Shown: positions 16,302 through 25,231, counted from the stretch's first letter. The stretch is 37,346 nucleotides of DNA from Arcobacter sp. (GCA_002685075.1 NYWO01000010.1:1-37346), one strand, 5' to 3'. Notes: generated by a model not told the origin, from the letters alone. Program-made: numbers and translations.

Positions 16302-18045
16302 TTAATGTATTTTACCATTAATTACTTTTATTTTCTTCTTGTATTTTGTCGTATTGAAATTACTAAATAGTAATTCATCAAAACTCAACTCTCCTGCTTC
16401 TGTAATTATTGAAAAAGGATTAATATTATTTGATACGATTGATAATGTAAAATCTTTCGTTAAATACATATACAAAAAGGTAGTTAGTATTCCAATTAGT
16501 AAATAGTAGTTCTTATTTATAATACTATTTGCTGATATATTAAGGTAAGGTCATCAAAAAAGATAGCATAAATAAATGAAATAAATCTGTTGAATATATA
16601 TCATATATAAAAGATTTCAAAAATATTTTATCTAGTTTAATATCTTTCATATATTCTACATCTAAAAAGTTAAATGTATAACTATATATGTAACTAATAA
16701 TAAAAATCCAAAATAAAGCTAAAAGAGCATTTTGAGAATGTCCTGAAGTAAATCCATGTATTTTGAAAATGACCCATTCAAAAAAATCTTTGGGAAGTTC
16801 TTTTTTTAGGTCTTCTTCTCTTTTTTCCATCTCTTTTTGATAAAATTTATTAGCTTCAATAATATTCCCAATACTATCAAATTCATATTTTAATCTTCTA
16901 TATGTATCTTGTGGAGTATATTTTACAGTCAAATCAGCCTTTAAAAAATTAGATAAGTCATTTATTTTAGTATCTGGTATATCTAATCCATAATAAAATT
17001 TTACATTTCTAAAATTTATTGATTTTTTAATGAGAACAGATTTTAAAGTTGTAGAATCTTCAGTTAATTTATTCTTGATTCCAAATACAGAATCTTTAAA
17101 ATCCACATTTTCTTCAAAGACACTATCTTTAATAATTAAATTAGTAAATATACTATTCATTAAACTAGAGGTATTCTTAAATTCTGAATTATTTATTAAA
17201 ACATCTGTAATAGTATTATTGTTAAATTCTAACATATCATTAAAAGTAGTATTTACACAACTAAATCCATCTATATTATAATCATTAAGTATAGTTCGTT
17301 CTTCAAATATACATTTATCAAATTTTAGTAATTTAAGAGTTTTTATTTCTTTCTCATCACTATTAAATTCTGTAAAAAGCTTATTCTTAAATGTACAATT
17401 AGTTAATTCTAGATTTTCATTAAATGTACAGCTATAATTAAATTGTGGATAATCATATATATTTTCTTTACCAGATGAATAACTTGATACTTTACCATTA
17501 AATGTACAACAAAAATATGTTTCTTTTTCATCACTATGTATAGTATAATTATCAATCATCCACTCTACATTAAATACACATTTTTCAAAAAGACACTTTG
17601 TATCTTTAAGTTCTAAAGAGTCAATATAAAATTCACAATTATCAAAAAAAACTTCTTCAAATAAATTGAATATTTTTAAATAGTCAAAATCATCATTTCC
17701 TTTTCTTGTAGGAAAATGAATACCATAAGGTCTGAAAGTAATTTTCTTTAAAACCTTATTATATTTTTCATTATTAAATTTAGAACTTTCAAAATAAGAT
17801 TTAATATCTTCTTTGGTTAGTTCATTATTTATTAGCTCTGTATGCTCAAATATTTGTGCAACTGTATAGTTTAAAAAACTATCATAAAAATCAGATAATA
17901 ATCCAGTGTTTTTATCTTTTTGATAAACATCATTTAATGTTTGCTTCTTATTTGGACTGTTTTTTTCACAATGTAATATACATTTAGTACCAGTATGAAT
18001 TTTATTTTGACATTTACCATAACAATCTACGTCACATTTTTGCAA
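16302..18045 (-). pseudogene. Pentapeptide-like membrane protein, probably frameshifted near its 3' end
   Basis: The first frame (18045-16540, 501 aa) has a Cys-rich start (C4, C8, C12, C22, C26; a possible zinc site), then loosely repeated pentapeptide-type strands (F-x-N/D-C-x-F units, about 130-390), a basic helix, and a membrane helix near 440 (ALLALFWIFIISYIYSY). It stops at MTLP*. One base over, the next frame is open for about 78 codons (PYLNISANSI, LLIGILTTFLYMYL, INPFSIITEAGELSF) to TAA at 16302-16304, including another membrane helix. The start is TTG at 18045 with AAGGA upstream, next to the cassette core. Function unknown. Confidence 0.6.
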
Positions 18046-18058
18046 TTTTTTCCTTTAG

Positions 18059-18128
18059 GGTACAACGTTTGAATATAGCTAATAAATTGCCACTAGGTAA
18101 TTTATTGGCTACTATGTTTTGTTATATC
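18059..18128 (-). other. attC site of cassette 3 (70 bp)
   Basis: The clearest site. GGTACAACGTTTGAATATAG with CTAATAAATTGCC faces GGTAATTTATTGGC with TACTATGTTTTGTTATATC across a 4-base centre. R'' (minus) is GATATAAC, an exact complement of GTTATATC at the start of cassette 3 (19128-19121). R' is GTTGTACC. The last codons of the toxin gene lie inside R''. Confidence 0.85.
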
Positions 18129-18408
18129 TATCTTCTTTTGGTTTGTTTTTATTGAAGATTTTTAAAATGCTAATTTTACTTTCATAGATTTTATATTGGA
18201 TCGTATATTTCATAAAAATCATGTCTCTTACATTTTCATCATCAGAGTAAAAAGATTGTCTACATTTATATGGGGAGTGTGTAAGATTGTTTATTTGTTT
18301 TTCTAAGTCAGTATGAAATTTTTCACTTGCACTAATTTTATCTTTTGCAATGTGTTTTAAAATTCTTAGTAGTTGAGTCTTATATAATCTGGTTCTAAAG
18401 ATTTGCAT
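18112..18408 (-). CDS. RelE/ParE-type toxin
   Basis: Protein of 98 aa with the RelE/ParE fold: a helical start (FRTRLYKTQLLRILKHIAKD), then strands RDMIFMKYTIQYKIY and ISILKIFNKNKP. The conserved C-terminal strand and residues around R-D-M-I-F fit this superfamily. Whether it cuts mRNA or poisons gyrase cannot be told. It overlaps the upstream antitoxin gene by 14 bases. Its last residues (RYNKT) are encoded by the attC end, so the cassette boundary shapes the C-terminus. Confidence 0.8.
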   Translation of the reverse strand: MQIFRTRLYKTQLLRILKHIAKDKISASEKFHTDLEKQINNLTHSPYKCRQSFYSDDENVRDMIFMKYTIQYKIYESKISILKIFNKNKPKEDRYNKT

Positions 18409-18652
18409 TAGCTTTTAAATCTTTGAAAAATATTTCCATTTCGTGGTCGTACTGTTTTTGAGATAGCATCTCCATTGTACCATTTTCAGAGTCTTCAATA
18501 ATTTGCTCTAAATCTTTTTTTCTTTCATAAAAATACGGGTCAATTTCTAAATTTTTATCTTTACAGATTTTGACTTCACTTTGAAATTGTTTTAAATAGT
18601 CTAATAAATTTGGAACAAAATTATCTTGCACTTCTAAGGTTAAAGTTTGCAT
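18395..18652 (-). CDS. Antitoxin partner of the RelE/ParE-type toxin
   Basis: Protein of 85 aa. The first 30 residues (MQTLTLEVQDNFVPNLLDYL) look like a strand plus helix DNA-binding or dimerisation part; the rest is charged and helical, ending in a segment suited to wrapping a toxin (EMEIFFKDLKANANL). AAGGA precedes the ATG. Size, order before the toxin and overlap all fit a type II antitoxin. It probably represses its own promoter; a perfect palindrome lies 38 bases upstream. Confidence 0.75.
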   Translation of the reverse strand: MQTLTLEVQDNFVPNLLDYLKQFQSEVKICKDKNLEIDPYFYERKKDLEQIIEDSENGTMEMLSQKQYDHEMEIFFKDLKANANL

Positions 18653-18689
18653 TAGTAAATTCCTTTATTTAAAATATCTCTATTTTAGC

Positions 18690-18718
18690 AAAATTTAAGT
18701 GAATTTCACTTAAATTTT
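18690..18718. repeat. Perfect 29-bp palindrome before the toxin-antitoxin pair
   Basis: Arms AAAATTTAAGTGAA and TTCACTTAAATTTT are exact complements around a single central T. It begins four bases after the stop of the small membrane gene and lies 38 bases before the antitoxin ATG. It could be a terminator for the former, an operator for the latter, or both. Confidence 0.7.
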
Positions 18719-18722
18719 CTTT

Positions 18723-18881
18723 TTAGTCTTTCCATACTGTAAATTTACAGATTAAACCACTTATAATAATAACCGGTATAGCAACATACGTTAAATAAAC
18801 ACCAACATAAGGTACAGTAAAAATAGTTATTACATATAATATTAAAGTTGCCCAAAAGATAAATTCTATTTTATCAGCCAT
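18723..18881 (-). CDS. Small membrane protein, 52 aa
   Basis: ATG at 18881-18879. The protein begins MADKIEFIFWATLILYVITI and has two hydrophobic helices split by a short polar turn, ending in KFTVWKD. No family recognised. It starts three bases after the stop of another small membrane gene, so the two form a pair within cassette 3, ahead of the toxin-antitoxin genes. Confidence 0.6.
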   Translation of the reverse strand: MADKIEFIFWATLILYVITIFTVPYVGVYLTYVAIPVIIISGLICKFTVWKD

Positions 18882-18884
18882 TGA

Positions 18885-19046
18885 TTACTCTCTGCTGTAT
18901 TCTAAATAAGTGAGTAGTGGCAACCACCACCAAGCAAAAAACACCCAACCAATAGGATTTGTTGCCGTTAGTAAAATACTAACAGCCCAGACAATTATTC
19001 TTTGTTTCTTATTGATATTGTAATACCAATTTTTTAACTTAATCAA
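18885..19046 (-). CDS. Small membrane protein, 53 aa
   Basis: Preferred start is TTG at 19046 because GGAG (19056-19053) lies six bases upstream. An in-frame ATG at 19073 directly follows TATAAT and has no ribosome site, so TATAAT may instead be the promoter. The protein has a basic start and one or two hydrophobic helices (IIVWAVSILLTATNPIGWVF, then WWWLPLLTYLEY). First gene of cassette 3. Function unknown. Confidence 0.5.
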   Translation of the reverse strand: MIKLKNWYYNINKKQRIIVWAVSILLTATNPIGWVFFAWWWLPLLTYLEYSRE

Positions 19047-19120
19047 TTTAAACTCCAAAAATAAATTTACCATATTATAAAAATAGGTATATTTAAAATT
19101 GAAACTCTATGTCAATCTTA

Positions 19121-19254
19121 GATATAACGATTGACTTGAGGGACGAGTGAACTAACGGTATGAATACTTAAATTTTATAGTATCTTTATACGACACTTAA
19201 AAGCTTAATATTTCGGCAGTTTTCACTCGTTCCTCTCCTAGGTTTTGTTAGTGG
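19121..19254 (-). other. attC site of cassette 2 (134 bp)
   Basis: GATATAACGATTGACTTGAG with GGACGAGTGAA on the left faces TTCACTCGTTCCTCTCC with TAGGTTTTGTTAGTGG on the right; the inner arms GACGAGTGAA/TTCACTCGTT are especially clear. R'' (minus) CCACTAAC matches the complement of the cassette-2 start GTTAGTTG with one mismatch. R' is GTTATATC. Confidence 0.8.
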
Positions 19255-19260
19255 TCTTTT

Positions 19261-20985
19261 CTATAAAGCCCAAATTTTCATAGCTTTTTCATATAAAAAC
19301 TCTGCTCTTTTTTCTATCTTGTCTTCATTCCAATTATCATATTGAAGATATTCATTTATTGTTTCAATACCACTTGTAAATTTAATTAATCCACTATGTT
19401 TATCTGTTCCATTTTTCTTTTTATCCCAATTTGAATCTCTAATTGAGCTATTTAATGAAGATGTAATTATTGCTAAATTTCCTAATGTTAATAATTTATT
19501 ATTTCTATTTTGTCTTTCTTCATCTGTAAAATTCTTATCTTTATCCCAGTGATTTTCCCATTTTTTAGGCATCATATGCTCTAAACTATATCTATCAAGT
19601 CCAAGAAGACCTGTTGAATGTTTGTTTTTGTCTTTAACTCTAATTATAGATTCAATTAAATAAATAATACCTCTAGTTTGCTTATTAACTATTTTTGAAT
19701 TTAAAAATCCTTGTTTTACAACTTCATTGGATGGCATAGAGTTATTTTTATCTGTTTTTTCATTAATTAAATTCTGGAACTTTTCTTTAGAAGTAATTTC
19801 GTTAGAAATTAGTTCTTCTGAAAATAAATTACTGTAACTTTTATTTGTTGATTTTGAAATCATTCTTCTCATTAAATATGATTCTAAATACATAAAAATA
19901 TTTTTTTGCTCATCTTGATTATCTTTTGTATTATTCAATACATATAATACAAATGGAATAATAACCGTATATTCAAGACCAAATATTAAAGCATTTATTC
20001 TTTCTATTCCATATTCATCTGTTAATTCTGTATCAATAATATTAAAATTAATATTATCTTTGTAAAGTATTGCATATTCTTTAATTTCTTGAATTAATGA
20101 TATTTTATCAATGTTATATATTTTCATAAATTCTTTATAACTTTCAAAAAGATTACTAAATTTACTTAGTCGTTTTTTGTCATCTGCTTTAACATTAATA
20201 TTTTTATCTTGTAATTTAATTTGTAAAAATGAATAGAAAAACAAATCAATATTTTCTCTTTTTGTTCTACCCGCAGTTACTTCTCTATCCCAAAACTCTT
20301 TAGTCTCATCATCTTTTTCAAAAATTTGTTTCCAATTTGCATCGTAAGAGTTTAAATCATTTCTACCAAAGAAATGATTTTTTAATAATTCAGCAGTTGT
20401 TAATCTCACTCCTAATGAATTAATTGTATCAAATATTTGTTGCTCATCTTCATCTATGCCTAAATCAATAACAACAAACATTACATTTGATAATATTTTT
20501 TGAAAATTTAATTTTTCTATTTTAATGTTATTTTTAAAATAAGTATATGCTCGGCTAATATTGTTTATTTTATTAATATCTTCTTCTGTTTGAAGATTTA
20601 ATATTTCATTATAATTGTTAATATCATTATGGTTATGTTCTAATGCAATACTATCATCAATTAATTTGAAAACTCTTTCAAATTTATTATTTTCATTATT
20701 TTTTAAACACAAAGTTTTAAAAAAAATACTTAATGTTGTTAATCTTTGTTGTCCATCAATTAATGTTCTTACATCACTTACGGATTTTGTAGTATTTGTC
20801 ATTTGCTGTTTTAAAATAACAGAACCTAAAAAGTATGGTGTATTTTGTTGTGATATTTCTTCCATGTCTTCAAGTAATCTACCCCATTGTTCATCTTCCC
20901 AAACATATGCTCTTTGAAAAAATGGAATTTCTAAAATTCTATTACCGTTAAATATATCATTTATTGTTTTTTTACCTGCGTCCAA
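19261..20985 (-). CDS. DUF262/DUF1524 protein (GmrSD-like nuclease)
   Basis: Protein of 574 aa, sole gene of cassette 2. The N-terminal DUF262 domain has IPFFQRAYVW (20-29) and the nucleotide-binding DGQQR (77-81). The C-terminal DUF1524 HNH-type nuclease region has SLEHMMPKKW (about 475) and LTLGNLAIITSSLNS (about 505) with a following lysine. That architecture is the single-chain form of GmrSD-type enzymes, which restrict phage DNA with modified bases, so a defence role is likely. Start is TTG at 20985 with AAGGAG at perfect spacing. Confidence 0.85.
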   Translation of the reverse strand: MDAGKKTINDIFNGNRILEIPFFQRAYVWEDEQWGRLLEDMEEISQQNTPYFLGSVILKQQMTNTTKSVSDVRTLIDGQQRLTTLSIFFKTLCLKNNENNKFERVFKLIDDSIALEHNHNDINNYNEILNLQTEEDINKINNISRAYTYFKNNIKIEKLNFQKILSNVMFVVIDLGIDEDEQQIFDTINSLGVRLTTAELLKNHFFGRNDLNSYDANWKQIFEKDDETKEFWDREVTAGRTKRENIDLFFYSFLQIKLQDKNINVKADDKKRLSKFSNLFESYKEFMKIYNIDKISLIQEIKEYAILYKDNINFNIIDTELTDEYGIERINALIFGLEYTVIIPFVLYVLNNTKDNQDEQKNIFMYLESYLMRRMISKSTNKSYSNLFSEELISNEITSKEKFQNLINEKTDKNNSMPSNEVVKQGFLNSKIVNKQTRGIIYLIESIIRVKDKNKHSTGLLGLDRYSLEHMMPKKWENHWDKDKNFTDEERQNRNNKLLTLGNLAIITSSLNSSIRDSNWDKKKNGTDKHSGLIKFTSGIETINEYLQYDNWNEDKIEKRAEFLYEKAMKIWAL

Positions 20986-21015
20986 GTATATCTCCTTATT
21001 TTATGTTTGCTTTGA

Positions 21016-21131
21016 CAACTAACGACTGAGTTGAGAAACAAGTGGATTAAACAACTTGAAACTCTTGTCTTTATGTTTTATTTAATCGACACTTAAAAAC
21101 TTGTTTCTCTCTCCTACGATTTGTTAGATTA
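21016..21131 (-). other. attC site of cassette 1 (116 bp)
   Basis: CAACTAACGACTGAGTTGAG with AAACAAGT on the left faces ACTTGTTTCTCTCTCC with TACGATTTGTTAGATTA on the right. R'' (minus) is TAATCTAAC, an exact 9-base complement of GTTAGATTA at the attI junction (21782-21774). The TAA stop of the cassette gene sits inside R''. R' is GTTAGTT. Confidence 0.82.
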
Positions 21132-21762
21132 TTCTATGTTCTAATACTAAGACAATATCAAAAAATTCAGTCCAAAACTTTTTCATGTAATTAGCATATA
21201 TTTCAATATCATTTAAGGTAAGTGAAATATCTGATTTTAATAAAAATCCAAAGTTATTGTTAAATAAGTCCACTCTTATCTTTTTTAGGTCATTATATGA
21301 ATCACCTGTTCCATGTTTAACGACATTAGATATTAATCTAAGTTCTTTATTAACTTTGTACCATGTAGAATTAGTATCTGTTGATATACCGATTTCTTCT
21401 AGTTTATTTTTTAAGTCATCGCCTTTTAGATAGGTATCTTTTGAAGTTCTAAACATATTTTTTAAATCTTTTTCAAACATATGAAAGAGTAAGGTTGCCT
21501 GATGATTTAAAAACTCTTGCTTCATTTCATTATGTATTGCATAATGACTAGCACCTTCTGAATGTGCCTCTTCATAACATGAACCTATATCTGTAGTATC
21601 AGGATGAAAACTTTTATAAAGTTCATCTAATTTATTCTTTTCAATTTCCCTAGATTCTTCTTCAATTGAATTAAATGTAGGCACTAGTCTTAACTTAATA
21701 GTATCTACAACAATATCTATTCGTTCAATTATATCTGTTTTATCTGCTGGAACATAAATGAT
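21124..21762 (-). CDS. HEPN-like hypothetical protein (cassette 1)
   Basis: A GTG at 21684 gives 186 aa but has no good ribosome site. The frame stays open upstream to a TAG beside AAGGAG (21774-21769). Translation therefore probably begins at a rare codon, ATC at 21762 (spacing 6) or ATT at 21759, adding about 25 residues (IIYVPADKTDIIERIDIVVD). The protein is helical. RLISNVVKHGTGDS near the middle resembles the (N)xxxH-G signature of HEPN domains, often RNases or abortive-infection factors. No closer family was recognised. First cassette after attI, so likely the best expressed. Confidence 0.6.
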   Translation of the reverse strand: MIYVPADKTDIIERIDIVVDTIKLRLVPTFNSIEEESREIEKNKLDELYKSFHPDTTDIGSCYEEAHSEGASHYAIHNEMKQEFLNHQATLLFHMFEKDLKNMFRTSKDTYLKGDDLKNKLEEIGISTDTNSTWYKVNKELRLISNVVKHGTGDSYNDLKKIRVDLFNNNFGFLLKSDISLTLNDIEIYANYMKKFWTEFFDIVLVLEHRII

Positions 21763-21773
21763 GGTCTACTCCT

Positions 21774-21860
21774 TAATCTAACTATTTATTATCGGACATA
21801 ATGTCCAGATATCAAATTTATTCTTATTATTAGGACAAAAGTATGTTCCTATAACAATTG
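21774..21860 (-). other. attI site: junction with cassette 1 and adjacent sequence
   Basis: On the minus strand GTTAGATTA (21782-21774) opens cassette 1 and matches its attC core exactly. Sequence to the right is not part of any cassette, so recombination is placed at the GTT. This attI side carries palindrome GGACATAATGTCC (21794-21806) and a partner (21833-21849). The junction is well supported; the exact attI extent is not. Confidence 0.65.
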
Positions 21861-21903
21861 AAAATATTACAAAATGCCATATTTTTATTTTTGCCTAAAG
21901 TTC
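21794..21903 (-). repeat. Inverted copy (left) of the intI upstream region
   Basis: Read on the minus strand this segment has AACTTT, an A/T block containing an exact 18-base match to 27569-27586, then two GGACA-type palindromes with 26 bases between them, the same order and spacing as at 27561-27735 on the plus strand. A stretch of about 65 bases present on the right is missing here. Confidence 0.7.
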
Positions 21904-21989
21904 GATAAATACGAACATTAATAATATTTTATTAAAAAATAAAATATTACACTTGTTACGTTTTGTATGGTATGTTGTAAAACACTACA

Positions 21990-23486
21990 ATGACAAATCT
22001 ATTTAAGAGAAACAATACCTACTATATTAGATTGGCTATAAATGATGATTTAGAAATTTATTTTGGATATAAAAGAGAATATATCAAAAGTTTAAAAACT
22101 AATAATATAAATAATGCTAAAGTTATAGCGAGATACTTAATATCCAAATTTAATTATTTAAAAAGAAGTTTTAAAATGTTTACAACAAAAGAAATTAAAG
22201 AATATATAGAAGAGTTCAAAAAAATAAATTTTGATGATATTGTTAATCGTAATACACATCTATCAATAAATCAAATAGACACTATTATTAGCGATTTAAA
22301 TAAAGAAGTCGATATATATGACGAAATTATAGAAAAAGAGTTATATGACCTAATGCAGTTACTTCATTTATCAGATCGAGAAGATGATATAACTTATGGT
22401 TTAGATGTTGAAGCAGCTGAAGTCTTTAAAAAATATATTATACAAATTAAAATTAATGCTTTAAATGATGTCAAAAAAAATATACAAAATGAAATTGATA
22501 CTTCTGCATTAGACCAAGTCTCTTTTACTTCTAATAATAGTTTAGTCACAATTAAAGAAGCATTTGAAGAGTGGTTAAATACACGAGATGGCGTATCAGA
22601 AGCTCAAGAACATGCAAGTCGTAGAGATGTAGGTTATTTTTTAGAGTATTGTAATATTAGTAAAATAATATATATTCAAAATTTAAAGCATAAAGATTTA
22701 ATATCATATAGAACATATTTAAAAAAATTAAAACCAAATGGTAAAGTAGGTGCTTTAAATAATGCTTTAACAAACTTAATCACATTTTTAAACTATTGTC
22801 ATGAAAAAGCTCATTATATTCCTAAACTCACAAAAGATGTTAAATTTAAAGTTACAACTAAAGATAAAATTAAAATGAAAAGAAGTCCTTATTCTAATCA
22901 AGACTATAAAAAGATTTTAGAAAAAATTGATTTAATTAGACTTTCACCTAAAAAACAAGAACCAAATAAATATCATAATGAATATGAGACTATTATAAAA
23001 ATTGCAGCTTACACTGGTGCAAGAGAAAAAGAAATTTGTCAATTAACAAAAAAAGACATAAAGTCAGAAAATGGAATATTATATTTTAATTTCAAAATTG
23101 AAATTGACGAAGTTGATGAAAAAGAACTAAAAACAATAAGTAGTTTTAGAAAAGTTCCTATTCATAGCGAATTAATTGAAGATTTAAATTTATATTTATC
23201 TAAAATTAGAACAAAAAATCTATTTAAAATTAAATCTACACAATTTAGTATAGATTTTGGATATTTTAAAACTAAACTTGGTTTTGATAAAACTTATGTT
23301 TTTCATAGTTTTAGGCATACTTTACAAAATAAACTAAAACAAAAAAAAGTTCAATATGAAATGATAAATGAAATTGTTGGTCATGGAGCCGAAGACGATA
23401 ATAAAATTACTGATGACTATACTCAGAAATATGAACTTCAAATTTTAAAAGAAGAATTAGAGAAAATTTCATACATAGATAAATAA
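21990..23486 (+). CDS. Tyrosine recombinase (phage/plasmid-type integrase)
   Basis: Protein of 498 aa. The N-terminus (NNTYYIRLAINDDLE) is the short beta domain common in integrases of mobile elements, followed by a SAM-like core-binding domain (about 180-280). The catalytic domain has R344 in TGAREKEICQL, H438-x-x-R441 in FHSFRHTL, H in IVGHG and the nucleophile Y477 in TDDYTQKY. It is not an integron integrase: no extra IntI helix is present. It is the leftmost gene of the plasmid-like block and convergent with the relaxase gene, leaving two bases between stops. No clear ribosome site. Confidence 0.88.
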   Translation: MTNLFKRNNTYYIRLAINDDLEIYFGYKREYIKSLKTNNINNAKVIARYLISKFNYLKRSFKMFTTKEIKEYIEEFKKINFDDIVNRNTHLSINQIDTIISDLNKEVDIYDEIIEKELYDLMQLLHLSDREDDITYGLDVEAAEVFKKYIIQIKINALNDVKKNIQNEIDTSALDQVSFTSNNSLVTIKEAFEEWLNTRDGVSEAQEHASRRDVGYFLEYCNISKIIYIQNLKHKDLISYRTYLKKLKPNGKVGALNNALTNLITFLNYCHEKAHYIPKLTKDVKFKVTTKDKIKMKRSPYSNQDYKKILEKIDLIRLSPKKQEPNKYHNEYETIIKIAAYTGAREKEICQLTKKDIKSENGILYFNFKIEIDEVDEKELKTISSFRKVPIHSELIEDLNLYLSKIRTKNLFKIKSTQFSIDFGYFKTKLGFDKTYVFHSFRHTLQNKLKQKKVQYEMINEIVGHGAEDDNKITDDYTQKYELQILKEELEKISYIDK

Positions 23487-23488
23487 TT

Positions 23489-25231
23489 TTATCTATGTCT
23501 CATATATCTATTTTTTCTCTTATCCTCAAAATCTTCAATAATATCTTTATGATTTTCATCAATAAAATCTTTAAACTTTTCAAGTTCTTCTGATTTTTCT
23601 TTAAAAACTTCTTTATCTTGTTTCACTTCAATTAATTCAGTTTTTAAAGATTGAATTTCATTCTCATAATTTAAAGTAGCTTCAACAATTTCTTGTTTTG
23701 TAAAATTAGCATTGTTTTTATCTCTTTGCATAAGTCTTTTTATTTCGTGAGCTTTATCTGTAATAATTTCGTCTTTATCTAATAATCTTTCGTCTCTTTT
23801 TTCAACTTCTTCAATTAGTTTTGTATTATGTTCAATTAATGTTGCTTTATCTTGCTTTAAATTGTCAATTTCTTTAGCTTTTATCTCAATCTTAGAATAT
23901 TGCTTAATCTTCTGATAAATTGATTTTTTAAGCTTATTCTCATCAAAACCAAGAATTGTTTTAGAATTTTTTAAAATTTCTAAAGTGTCTTTTTTTAAAG
24001 AAGTGTCTAAATCTTTTATACTCTTAATTTCTTTCTCAACATTTACAAGTTCTTTTCTCTTTGTTCTCAAAGATTTTTGAACTTCAGAAATTTCATCATA
24101 TAAAGATTTTTTTTGTTCTTTAGATAAAGTTAAATCATTTTTAATTTCATCTCTATAAACTTTAGAATTTTTTAAATCTAAATCAACTTCACTTTTTTCA
24201 CTTCTAATATTATCAATAATATTTTCTAATTCATTTTTTTCATGATAAGTTTCTTTAATTTTTGTCTCATTCTCTTCAATGCTTTGTTCTTGAATGTCAA
24301 TAATTTTTTCTTGACCTTTAATTTTCTCTTGTTGCATTTGCGACATTGATAAATTTTCTATTGATTTTGTATTATGTTTTCCCCTATTAATTTTAAATTG
24401 ATGACCTTTATATTTTGCGATTTGCATATCTTCAAACTCTTTTGCAATCATATCTTGCAACTCAACCCCTAAAATTTTTAAATCGAATTTTTTCAGATTA
24501 GATTTAAAAACTCTGTGATTATCAAAATTATAAGATGAAAACATAAATTGAACATGCTTCGTTTTTTCGTCATTGTGTAAAGTTTGGTATAAAATTTTAA
24601 CACCAAATTTTTCTTCTAATTTTTTTAGAAATTTAGCCGATCTCTTTAAAACTTCTTCATCATCTAACGAATTAAAAAATTCTGCTTCTTCTTCAGTCAA
24701 ACCTTTTAAGTCTTTAAATTTTTCATCTCTTAAACTTCTCATTTCTTCATTTGCTCCAAAGTAGATGACTCCAATTTGTGCAAAATTTTGAAAATTATTT
24801 GGCATTCTTCTATTTCTATATGAATTAGCTTTATAATCGCATTTAATAGCCTCTATCATTGAATTAAATGAATCTATGAGTAATTCTTTAATTTCTTCTG
24901 ATTTCTCTTTATTTTGCTCTATATTTGAATTATAAGACATGTTTTGCGTTTGATTCATTTCATCTGAATAAAACACTATATTTTTATTATTTGAATTTTC
25001 ATCTAAAAATTTTTTAATATTCTCACTTACTTCTAAATTATTTGCTTCAAGTATTTCAGAAATATATTTAATAGTATCGTGATAAATATTTAAAGTATTT
25101 TCTCTATCGCTTCTACTTACATGATTTGTAAACTTCGTTCTTATATCATGTAATATAGCTTCAATCGTCACAGGTCTTTTAATCCCTGACTCATTCGTAT
25201 ATGTATCGCTTATATTTGCACTAATTGTCAT
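23489..25231 (-). CDS. MobV-like relaxase with long coiled coil
   Basis: Protein of 580 aa. The N-terminal 280 residues look like a plasmid mobilisation (Mob/Pre) relaxase: HNDEKTKHVQFMF near residue 219 fits the HxDE-x-x-xH metal motif, though the proline usual before the last H is lacking. RNRRMPNNFQNF and KYKGHQFKINRGKHNT are other conserved-looking blocks. Residues 300-560 are a long charged coiled coil, as in MobV proteins. It would nick oriT, probably in the non-coding stretch just upstream (25255-25470). AAAGG precedes the ATG. Confidence 0.7.
   Translation of the reverse strand: MTISANISDTYTNESGIKRPVTIEAILHDIRTKFTNHVSRSDRENTLNIYHDTIKYISEILEANNLEVSENIKKFLDENSNNKNIVFYSDEMNQTQNMSYNSNIEQNKEKSEEIKELLIDSFNSMIEAIKCDYKANSYRNRRMPNNFQNFAQIGVIYFGANEEMRSLRDEKFKDLKGLTEEEAEFFNSLDDEEVLKRSAKFLKKLEEKFGVKILYQTLHNDEKTKHVQFMFSSYNFDNHRVFKSNLKKFDLKILGVELQDMIAKEFEDMQIAKYKGHQFKINRGKHNTKSIENLSMSQMQQEKIKGQEKIIDIQEQSIEENETKIKETYHEKNELENIIDNIRSEKSEVDLDLKNSKVYRDEIKNDLTLSKEQKKSLYDEISEVQKSLRTKRKELVNVEKEIKSIKDLDTSLKKDTLEILKNSKTILGFDENKLKKSIYQKIKQYSKIEIKAKEIDNLKQDKATLIEHNTKLIEEVEKRDERLLDKDEIITDKAHEIKRLMQRDKNNANFTKQEIVEATLNYENEIQSLKTELIEVKQDKEVFKEKSEELEKFKDFIDENHKDIIEDFEDKRKNRYMRHR

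Noticed and set aside
21990-23486. Taking the first tyrosine recombinase as the integron integrase
   Set aside because: It lacks the IntI-specific insert and is longer; the gene at 27761 has that insert and the right orientation.
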